From Acanthamoeba sp. SK_2022b (taxonomy: Eukaryota > Discosea > Longamoebia > Acanthamoebidae): 64,000 nucleotides of DNA. This document shows, in pieces, positions 49,506 through 59,888 of the stretch. A program made the translations under genes and the position numbers. Each line of letters opens with the position of its first letter. Within the stretch, counting starts at the first letter, position 1. A model generated the notes under the pieces. It did not search any database. It was not told the DNA's origin and saw nothing but the letters and a program-made list of their open reading frames with translations. Location of the stretch: NCBI GenBank assembly GCA_027943245.1, contig JANDJZ010000095.1, forward strand, positions 60,268 to 124,267, written 5' to 3'.

Positions 49506-49825
49506 TTACCACTTCTTGATAACGATAAGGAAGTTCCACTCGAACTCGATGTTGAGGTTCTTGATGTCGATCTCCTTCTCCCTGCTCTCACGACCACGGG
49601 TCTCGATAGCATTCCTGATCTCGTTGTAGTGGTAGGTCCCAATCTCGCCTGCGGACAGTTAGTTCAACTCAGAAGACTCAGAAGCAGAAGCGAAGTGCGG
49701 TGCGTACCAGAGGCCAGCGAGGCGTCACCTTGCTGCGTCTGGCTTCCGCCGTTGTACTGCGCGAAGGTGGCGGCAACGAAGAAGCACAGGAGAAGAGCGA
49801 CGGCGATGAACTTGAAGCTTTGCAT
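49506..49825 (-). CDS. Tiny secreted protein, unknown
   Basis: Exon 1 from Met 49825 encodes a strong signal peptide (FIAVALLLCFFVAATFAQ) followed by YNGGSQTQQGDASLAS. The donor is TCTG|GTACGC. The second exon (49648-49506) continues in phase with GEIGTYHYNEIRNAIETRG, then KEIDIKNLNIEFEWNFL and a terminal KKW before TAA. Mature protein about 65 residues, no Cys. The C-terminal half, alternating Ile/Asn with aromatic residues, suggests beta strands. No family recognised. Confidence 0.66.
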
Positions 49826-50868
49826 TGCGATGATGGTAACGAAGCGAGCTGAGTTTTTAAGGGTGCTGTTGATTGGGGCTGTTCGAGGCTTGTTGATTGT
49901 TTTCTGATTGCCTCCTGACCCTGCTTTTAACGACCCGGCCCCTTTGGGTGGCAGGTGTTCCGCCCAACCAGACAATGCTGTCTCTCTTGCCTTTCTCGCG
50001 CATTGATTACACGGCCCACTGCCCAATCAAAAAAAAAAATCGCCCATAATTGTGGGCTCACAAGGCAACAACACCGGTCTTCTTGATGAAGGGGCGTGGA
50101 GGTTAGGAGGAAGAACGGACTTGCCTCCCTGGCACTCTTGCATCCCATGACGGACATGATCACGGAGATGGGGATATAAAGTTTGGGGGGGGGTTGTGAC
50201 GAGTTGTCCATTATTGGAGATCTGCCGCGACCCTTCTTGAGTGTAGCTGTTGGTCAAGACCCGCACCCCTTTCCGCCCGCAGCGCTCCATGTGACGCACT
50301 GTGAGACGTGTATGGCAGTTGGCCAATGTCCGAACTCCTTCAGAGCTGCAACTTGAGAAATTTGTGGAACAGCGCACTTTGCCCGTGGCCCATTCCACAG
50401 ATTGTGGAGTGCTGACCGGTTGCGACCTTGGCCAGGCCTCTTCGTGGCCGTGGGGCACGTCTCATCTTTCGTGTGATAAGCCATCCCCTATGCTCCCCTT
50501 CCTTGGTTCACAGAGGCTATGTCCGGGCTCGAGGCCAACCAATCAGGGACGGCCATTTTGAACGAGCTAGGCGGAGTGCAACGAGCGCCAAACTCCTGGG
50601 CTCGCTGGGAGTTAGGGAGACTCGGGCGTGCGATGGGTGAGTGAGCATCGCACGCGAGATGAACGTCGGTCGTGTGAGGTTCTCTGTCTCCTGCTCTCCG
50701 TTCCTCATTAAATACGACATGTCGTCTGCCACCCTTGTTCTCTCACCCATCCTGCCTCTGGAAAGCACCCCAGCCACTTCTCTCTTCCTCACGGTCATCG
50801 ATTCTTTCGCAGCAATCGATCGTTTCACTTCCTCGCCTTCACTCCCACTTCACACTCATTACACTCCC
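49826..50868. other. Intergenic, no gene supported
   Basis: Long open frames on both strands carry no motif. Probably holds the promoters of the secreted-protein gene (-) and the coiled-coil gene (+). Confidence 0.4.
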
Positions 50869-51266
50869 ATGGGATCGGTCACACTCCAAGACATCGCCAT
50901 CGAACAGGCCATGCACCAGAACGACACTGGCCTCGTCCTTGATGAGGTATCACGTTCCCCCCCCCCCCGTTACGGCACTGCAGTCTGCCTTCTACACGTT
51001 TTCCGTTCAGCGGCTAACCTATGCGACGCGTGTGTGTATAGGTTCAGCGCTTCTGTAAGAATACGCTCACCTTCATGACGGTCGAGCACGAGGAGAAGGC
51101 GATGGAGCGACGGCTAGCCAACTACGAGAACGTGTGTGTAAAGGCCGAGATGGTGTTGGCCATGCTGCGCAAGTACAACCAGAAGCTGGCCCAGGAGGAT
51201 CGTAGATGTGAAAAGCTCAGCCTCGCGCACACCCGCAAGCCCCTCGCGACGACCTCGAGGCGATGA
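50869..51266 (+). CDS. Small coiled-coil protein, unassigned
   Basis: Exon 1 (50869-50946) gives MGSVTLQDIAIEQAMHQND. The intron has a C-run, and exon 2 starts at 51042 with VQRFCKNTLTFMTVEHEEK, then MERRLANYENVCVKAEMVLAM and LRKYNQKLAQEDR. The second exon is almost all predicted helix with heptad-like hydrophobics. Size and layout resemble small complex subunits such as BRK1, WASHC3 or BLOC-type proteins, but no signature decides. An in-frame Met at 50641 exists upstream; I prefer 50869. The stop used (51264-51266) could be replaced by further splicing near 51210. Confidence 0.5.
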
Positions 51267-52040
51267 CACGCCTCTTGTAGGCTTCCTCCTTCATTCCCCT
51301 CTTCCGCTAGAGTATCATACACAACAGTACCATATTTGTTTGACGTCGTGGACCTCAGAGCGGTCTCAGACTCAAACAAACCCTTCTACCATTCTGTCTT
51401 GGGCGAGTGAAAAGTAAGTACTTGTAGAACGTCACACTTCCGCAGGCCCAAGCAGGTCTTCACAAGCATACTAGTTGCAGAATGGGGGGGGGGGACAGCT
51501 CTTTTGTGCCGCTCACTGGAACAGACGCAAGGTCGTTTAGCCCCTCCCGCAAGCAAGGCAGGGCTCGCGCAGTCTCACTGGCTTTCTTCACGCACTCACC
51601 GCGGTCAGCCAAAGGCGAATGAAGGAGTGGGGAGGAGGTACATGGGCACGGGAAGGTCGTTGGCCGGGAAAGTTGGACCGGCGGGAGTAACTGTGCTTGC
51701 AGGGGGGTCGCTCATCACGGGCGTGGGGGGCGGGGTGTGGTCCTTCTGCTGCGTCGGTGCATCTCCCATCTTGCTTGTGTTCTTCCTTTGCCTTTGCTTC
51801 TTTTTTATTGCCAAAGCTCACAGTGACGCGGCCACCAATCCTCCTGTGAGGATACGAGACCGCGAAACATCGTGCCGCTTCTCGCCTCGGGTGAAGAGGT
51901 TACACCGAGGACTGCGCCACAGTACTCACAGTGATGTGGCGGTAAGGGCCACTCGCTTTAAGGGTTGGGCGAGAGAGGAAGACAGGAAGTTACTCTTTCG
52001 CACTAATACACTCGACTACAATGTTGAATACGCCACGTTT
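51267..52040. other. Intergenic; right part resembles the 3' flank of the giant receptor gene
   Basis: No gene seen. A poly-G run lies near 51483. The last 70-90 bases before 52041 show patchy similarity to 55310-55395, the 3' flank of the receptor gene, as if copied together with the kinase fragment. Confidence 0.4.
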
Positions 52041-52370
52041 TTAGGCCATGTTGAGGCCGCTGGGAGCGCCACCGGCAGTGTCGTCGTCGCCGATCTCCTT
52101 GTCGAGGAAGGCCACCACGCGCTCCATGGTGGGCCTCTTGTCGGCCGACGCGTGCCAGCACTTCTTCATCACCTTGCGGAACTCGGCTGGACAGTCGCCG
52201 GGAATCTGCGGCCGCTTGCCCTCGAGCGACACGCCCATGAAGTTGCGCCCGGCGTAGGGCTCCTTGTGCGTCACCACCTGCTACATGGCCACGCCGAACG
52301 AGAACACGTCGGCGCGCTCGTCGTACTTGTCGCCGCGGATGATCTCCGGCGCCAGCACGGCGTGCCTCAT
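52041..52370 (-). pseudogene. Truncated copy of the receptor's second kinase domain
   Basis: Near-identical to 55396-55740, the last exon of the giant receptor. It encodes KEPYAGRNFMGVSLEGKRPQ through RPTMERVVAFLDKEIGDDD and ends GGAPSGLNMA with the same stop. Differences: three codons (DVL) deleted after GVSL, THK for TRK, Thr for Ser in the tail, a changed base that breaks the frame upstream of MVTHKEP, and a short deletion in the APEI-region. Similarity stops near 52370, so catalytic-loop and ATP-binding parts are absent. It cannot be a working kinase. Confidence 0.85.
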
Positions 52371-52609
52371 CGGGTGCCGTTTGGATGCACGTGTTCTAGG
52401 TGCATGGACTGCGATGCGTGGTCAACTGCCCGTTTCCTCACTGTCTTGCCTTGTAACAAGGAGCTGATCTGGAGTGCCACAACGAATAATAACTTTGCGG
52501 CCAAAATATATTAAATTAACTGTCGCCGGGCTTTTGTACTTTTTTTGTCGCCCCTCTCCCGCCCCCCAGGCAACTTCTGTCCCGCACACTGGCCGACCAC
52601 CGAATATTG

Positions 52610-55300
52610 ACATTTGTTTCCTTATTGTGGGGTGGCTAGCAACATGGAGCTGCTGCTGCAGAAAATACGTGGGCTCCATGCCACAAACGAGGGAATCATC
52701 ACTTGTGTGAGAAGCTTGATGAGGTTCTGTATTACTTGTACTACGTCACATCTAAGAACCCAGGAGCTGTTGATGAGCTTGTCCTTAAGGAAGTTGTCTT
52801 GACCATCAAGGGTACTCCCTTGTTTCATCAATATCTTCTTGGCCTTGTTGGTTTATATATCCCCTTCATGCAGTGAGCAGTATCATAAAAGAGTTCAGGT
52901 TCAAGGGCATACTGCACACCAATGTGTGGGATGTGTTCAATGACAAGCCTAACTGGATGTAAAGGACATGGGCTGACCGCAAGTGGCTCAATGATGAACT
53001 ATGTGCCATTGTGGACAAGTTCAAGTTGCTTGACAAGAACAATGCCAAGGCACAGAACAAGCTTGCAAAGTACCTTCACAATTTCAAAGTCATCCAGATT
53101 GGGCTTGGACAGGTTGAAGAGAAGACATTGAGCGAGCAGTCACACAAGCAGCAGCTTGAGGAGTGTATCTTTGAGATCAACCACTTGCTGTATCTGAAGG
53201 TGGCCAGTGTGAAGTTCAAACCAAAGGCACCTAAGACACCTGAGAATTTTGCAGATAGCTCAGGCAACAACTAACATGTGACACATATGCTCTCTGGGAA
53301 TGCAAGGTTGATGAAGAGGCACTGTTCGACATTGAGGCCCTAAATAAGTGCACCACATGCTCAGATGAAGAATATGCACTGAAGCTGCAGGCATGTGTGT
53401 AAGACTCTCAGCTGCTAACTGACCTGCAATAACCCCCCTTCCACCAATCATACAGTATCTGTACCTGAATCAGGATGCCACAGGTCAGGCTGGTATGCAT
53501 GCCCCCACACCCTCCTCTACTGTTGCCAGCACAAAGGAGGACACAATGGCCACAAGGCAGAACTCAACAGGCATGAGTGAACATCCTTCCAGGTCATGGC
53601 AACTGGCAGATGGTGCCATCAGGCAAGTGATCACCCACAATACCAAAGAAGGAGGCAAGCCAAACATGGGAGTTGTCACGTGTTTCAGTTGTATGTGGTA
53701 TGCCTTTGGAGCCATGAAAGAGCACAGAACCGCCAGCCAGGAAGATCTTTGTGCACCTTTCCCACTTGTTCCATATGATCCTCAGGTCACTGGCCAACAT
53801 GCCAGCTGCAGACCTGCAACTCAAGTGGTGCCACAAGGGCTCTGGCACAATCACTCTTGGTGCTTACAGGCGCGCCTTAGCCAGACTTGTTCTTCAAAAA
53901 GGTTGCTTGGGTAGTGTGGAAGGCAGTTGGATTTTATTCTTGCCTTTTTCATTATGCCACAATCTGACATGTTGAATCTGAGTATGTCATTTTTTACTCC
54001 CCTCCACAACACCATTGCTCCTGGTTTCAACAATCTCTTGGTATCTTGTCAGGATTCAAACTGATAACAGAAATCTGCCAGAGAAGCAACATATCACCAA
54101 CAGCAACATCAGCCTTGCTGGCTGGTGGCTCATGGATGCTGCGCACAAGATGTGTGCTACACCACTCACACCACCACAAGTGGTGTGATAGCACCAAAAT
54201 GCACTATTTACCTCTGCTCTGGCCTTGCGCAGGTCCCTTCCTCCCTCATTGAGAACTGGGATCTGGTGAAAGTGCAGCTCCAGTGTCTGCACAATGTCCA
54301 AGCTCAAGCTGAAGGGCTTACCTGTCTCTGGCCTGGAGCACTTGCCATGGCAGCATCACCCCGGACATCTTCCATGACACTGCCAACCTCTGGGCAGATC
54401 ACCCTGCCCTTGCCCCAAGCATAAGTGTCTTCTACTGCCTGAATTCTTAAAGAGGAGAGGCTCTGCCCTTGCCACATGGCAGATAGAACAGGAGCTATGC
54501 CAGAGGGTGACAGCATCTCCACCACTTCAGGTTGGCCTTCTATGAAGCTCAGTATCTCCACTGCTGCAAAGGTACTACTTCCTCACGCCATTGTAACTTT
54601 ACCATTTTGTGCTCAGTGAAATGACTTCTTATAATTACTCAGGAGCTTTTCCAGGCACTGGGCGTTTCTGAGCAGGCGGAAGAAGAGGCTGAGGAGACCA
54701 TAAGCCAGGATCTTCTTGCCTATCAACCTCCAGCCACTGCAGCTGTTGCACCATCTGCAGTTGTTCCAGGTTTGATGCTTGGTTGTTTCTTGTTTGGCGA
54801 AGTTCAGGCTACCCCTTCTGGAAGCCAAAGCCCACTCCTTAAGAGAAGAAGGCCCAACTTCTACCTTTCAGCTTAGCACATCCACTCATATTCAGCCTAT
54901 ATCATTGTCATCCAGGCTCTTGCCTAAAAAGCCAAGAGAGAGTGGAGGAAGAGAGTGGAAGAATGCCAGGGTAGTGGGCAGGAGCAAGTGAGAGTAGAAG
55001 GTGGGAGCTGCTTCATGCAACAGGCGGTTTGGCATGCTGACTGTGAAGGTATATGCAGGGGGCAGGTGGCTCCAGGCAGTTGAGAAAGTAATTGTGAAGT
55101 AGAGGTATAAGGTCAGGAGATACTTAACACCAATATAAATATATTTAGTGGTGCCTCTGAATAATCAATGGGCGGAATTTTCTGTCTTTGGTTTCACCAA
55201 GCCCTTCTTAATATTGGTGATGCATCTTATCTTAACACTATCATCATACACAGGCCATTGACTGCAACCACCGGTTGTCTGGCTGCTTCATGACTCACTG
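52610..55300. mobile_element. CpG-depleted island with decayed spliced coding sequence
   Basis: Composition as in the other islands. In 53101-53460 I count 2 CG against about 20 expected from base content. Coding remnants run on the plus strand. DEVLYYLYYVTSKNPGAVDE (about 52717) leads to an intron-like gap ending TGCAG (52876), then IIKEFRFKGILHTNVWDVFN, an in-frame TAA, and RTWADRKWLNDELCAIVDKF. From 53011 it reads KLLDKNNAKAQNKLAKYLHN to 53272, and a later frame has ALWECKVDEEALFDIEALNK. Stops and frame changes show it is dead. Family unknown; no reverse transcriptase or transposase motif seen. Confidence 0.5.
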
Positions 55301-55395
55301 GCTAACATAAGCTTTGGGGGGAAGAGTTTGGGTTACTGTTCGCTCTACAAGTGAGTACACTCGATGTTACAATTTGGCGCCGAATGCGCCACGCT

Positions 55396-57009
55396 TTAGG
55401 CCATGTTGAGGCCGCTGGGAGCACCGCCGGCAGAGTCGTCGTCGCCGATCTCCTTGTCGAGGAAGGCCACCACGCGCTCCATGGTGGGCCTCTTGTCGGC
55501 CGACGCGTGCCAGCACTTCTTCATCACCTTGCGGAACTCGGCCGGGCAGTCACCTGGAATCTGCGGCCGCTTGCCCTCGAGCACGTCCAACGACACGCCC
55601 ATGAAGTTGCGCCCGGCGTAGGGCTCCTTGCGCGTCACCACCTGCCACATGACGACTCCGAACGAGAACACGTCGGCGCGCTCGTCGTACTTCTCGCCGC
55701 GGATGATCTCCGGCGCCGTCCAGCACGGCGTGCCGCACCGCGTCATCGTCGCGTTCTCCTCCTTGATGCGCGCGAACCCAAAGTCGGCCACCTTCACGTT
55801 CCAGTTCTCGTCCACCAGCAGGTTGGAGGGCTTGACGTCGCGGTGCACGATGACCGGATGGAGCGAGTGGAGGTAGTTGATGCCCAGCGCCGCCGAGCGC
55901 AACATGCGCAGCTTCTGCTTCCACGCGAGCTTGACCGTGTTGTTGGCCAGGATGTCGCGCAGGCTGCCCTGCTTCATGAACTCGGTCACGATGCACAGGT
56001 TGGGCTTCTTCACGCACGCCCCGATGAACAGCACGATGTTGGGGTGGTGGAGCTCCGAGAGGAAGGCCATCTCGGCCCTGAACTCGAGCATGCGCCGCTC
56101 GTCGAGCTTCTGCTTGATGAAGCGCTTGACCGCCACCTCGACGCCCTTCCACTTGCCGCGGAACACCACGCCGTACGAGCCCAGCCCGACCTGCTTGCCC
56201 ACCTGGATCTCGTGGAAGTCGATGATCCATCGGCACAGGTTGGCCGACGTGAGGAACGTGTCCTCCTTGAACATCATGCCCTCGCCCACCGCTGTCTGCA
56301 TCTCACCGCGCCCGTCGGACGAGGCAGCGCCGCTGCCACTGGTGTAGCTGGCGTGCTCGACCTCCTTGTCCTTGTGCTTGCGGTCGTCGGACACGCCGCT
56401 CGACGGGCCGCCGCCGGACGACGACGACGTGCCCTCGACGTCCTTGTCGGTCACGCCACCGAAGAAACGGCCCTCCAGGCCCTTGACCTTCATCTCGTAC
56501 AGCTTCGCTCCTGTGTATATGTGGTGGGTGATGTGTGACGTGGCCATCATCAGTGAGGGAAGAGAGGGAGAGGGGAGTATCGGAGTCGAGGATGACGAAG
56601 AGATGGGCATACCTTGAGGCACGTCGGGCATCTCGAACTTGCCCAGACACACCACTCGACCCTGCTGCGCTCCTCCTCCGGCAGCGGCGGCAGCACCGGT
56701 TGAGGCGGCGCTCTTGGGCTCGCCCGCGGCCTCCCCTCCTCCGGCGGCGCCAGCAGTGGTGGGAGCGGCGGAGAGCTTCTCGTGGACGGCATGGCTCATG
56801 ACGATCTGGCCGCCGTGCGTCATGGCCGTGATGCGCGCCGCCGCGTTCACCACCGGCCCGATGTACTCCACGCGCCGCGTCATCGGATCGCGCACCGCCT
56901 TGGCCATGCCCAAGTGCACTCCCATCCTCACCCGCAGTCCCTTGTACAGCACCCTGTTCCCCCACACATAGCCACAGCCACCACCAGCACAACCGTGTGG
57001 TGAGTCGTT

Positions 57010-57088
<79 letters not shown>

Positions 57089-57853
57089 CACAGATGCATG
57101 AGGGGGGGGCCATACCGATCGTCGGTGTCGCCCCACTCCTCCGCCGCGCCGGGGTGCTCCAGCAGAGCCTCCGGCCACGAGGCCTCCAGCAGGGCCAGCT
57201 GCACATCGCAGCACCACGCCAGAGCGTCCGACGCGTGCTGGAAGGCCATGCAGAACGAGCCCTCGCCGCTGTTCCGATCGCGGATGAACACCACCTCGTA
57301 GCCCCGGTGCCGCCTCAACGCCGCCCTCAGCGTCTCGTTGTGGATCAGCGTGGCGTCGCGCATGGCCGCCGCGTTGAACTCCCACAGCGAGGCTGCGCGC
57401 GTGATGTCCGTGAACACGATGGCCACCTCGCCCTCGGGCGCCCTCACGGCGCCCGTGGCCATGTGCGCGGCCGAGAGGTTCTTGGAGGCGTTGGACGACG
57501 ACGACGAGCCCGTCGACGTCGACGACCCGTTGGTCGACGGCAGCGTCCACGACCCGTACAGGTTCTTCTTGGCCGCCCCTGTCCCCGCGCGGCCGCCGCC
57601 AGAGTCGCCCGAGGAAGAGGAGGTCGAGGTCTTGGAGGTGTAGGAGGTCACGCCGCCCGAGGTGGAGTCGCCGTGCATGGCCGACAGGCGGGTCATGATC
57701 TCGAGGAACGTGGGCCGGATGACCGGGTCCGTGTGCCAGCAGCTCGTGATGAGCTCCTCGTACTCGGCCGGACACGAGCCCGGCGCCTCTGGCATCTGCG
57801 GCCGGATGCCGTCGCGGATCACCGCCACCGCCACCGCCGCCGGACTGCCCTCG

Positions 57854-57923
<70 letters not shown>

Positions 57924-59821
57924 CACACACACAAATGAGAGAGAGAGAGAGAGAAACTCGTGTCAGTAGCTGCTGCAAGCGAGGGTGGCGTGATTGGCGG
58001 GGGGGAGTGGGACCTCATGCCAAAGTAGGGCTGCTCGCGAGTGAGCAGCTCCCACAGGATGATGCCGAACGAGTACACATCGGCCAGGATGAGATCCACC
58101 TCGCCCGACTCGTTGAGCACCTCCGGCGCCGTCCAGTGCACGCTGCCCGCGATCTCCTTGTTGTTGTTGCCGCCCTTCTGCTGCACGTCCTCCTTGAGCT
58201 TGGTGAGGCCAAAGTCGCTCACCTTGACGTTCCACTTGGAGTCCAGCAGCAGGTTGAGCGACTTGAGATCCCTGTGCACGATCCCTGTGCTCGTTGTAAC
58301 GGATGGTGTGAGTTGTTGTTGTCCCTTTGTGATAGATACGGCTCGTATGATGATGGATGATGGGTGTACCGGAGGAGTGGAGGAAGTGCATGCCCTTGGA
58401 GGCCTGGTAGGCCATCTTGGCCTTGAGCACGAACGGAATCTCTGGAATCAGCTCGTTGTGCAGCAACTGCCTCCCAGCCACAATTATCATGATACATGAT
58501 GATGATGAAGATGGTCGCCACATAGAATATAATGATCAAATTGATCGTTAGCGCCACTGGCTGATCGTAGTTGCAAGAGCAAACCGGAGGCGGGAGGAGG
58601 GAGGCGGGGAGACGCACGTCGTAGAGGGAGCCGAGCGACATGTACTCCATGACGATGCACATCTTGGGCGCCTTGGTCGACGCCGCCATGAACAGCACCA
58701 CGTTCGGATGCCGCAGCGAAGTCATCACTCTCACCTGCATTCCGTTGGGTTTGCGCCAAGATGGTTGGTGAGGCGCTGTCGGTGGGAGCATGTGGTGAGG
58801 GGGAGGGAGAGGTCACACCTCGTCTTGGAAGTTCTTCTCCATGTCCTTGGTGATCTTTTCCGAAGCGATGACCTTGACGGCCACCTCGGTGCCCTTCCAC
58901 ACGGCCTTGTGCACCTCACCGTATCCGCCTGTGCACGCGCCAAGGACAACAATGAGACCTTGAACTCTCACGCCCATTCGTAACCCAGAGTGGTGGGGCG
59001 GGGCGCAGGCATACCGGCGCCCAGTTGTTCGCCGATTTCGAGTTCGTCGTAGTTGATCTCCCAGTCGTCCGACTTGCTGTTCCTGAACCGCAGCGCCACC
59101 ACGACCACGGCCACCAAGCACGCGACCACCACCAGGACGACCACCGCCACTGGGATGACCGTGGCTGTGTAGACAACAACACGCGTTGGACCACGCGTGT
59201 GAGGGAGCGGTTTGAAAAAGACGAGAATGGGCAGAGGTGAGGTGGACGAACCGACGACGGTGACAGTGGCATCCGAGGAGGAGCTGCTGGCGTCGAGCTG
59301 CTCGCAGTACTGGCCCTTCCTCCCGGTGTCGCACACGCAGGCATTGTTGACGCAGGCGCCCATGTCCGAGCACAGCGCGCCGTCGTTGATGCACCCGTAC
59401 AGCTGGCTCACCGCCACCCCGTCGCACGAGAACGCCTTCATCTGGTTGAGCAGCCGGCGCTGCACCGTAGGATCACCTGAGGCCAGAATGAAGCCTTGCC
59501 TGCCATCACCCAATTTGTGGCGTGCCACGATTAGGTCAGTTGTGCGCTCGATGGAGGAATGAATGGAATGACTCGGCCACCACCACGAGCAGAGTACGCT
59601 CGGGCGTGGTGTTTTTACCTATTCGCGATCTGCTGCGAGGCGGCGCTGGTCTGGGTCCAGTAGATGAAGGAGGCCAACGCCTGCGCCTTGCTGCAGTCCT
59701 CCATCCTGCGGCTGTGGTAGATGAACGAACCGAATGTCGCCAACGGCCAGCTCTCGCTGCCTCCGCCTGCTCTCCCACCACCACAGCGTCGCACCAACAA
59801 CCAACTTCGTTGGTCACCGCA

Positions 59822-59888
<67 letters not shown>

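Noticed and set aside
52041..52370. Second working kinase gene
   Set aside because: Only the C-terminal lobe is present and the frame is broken upstream; it is a truncated copy of the receptor's last exon.
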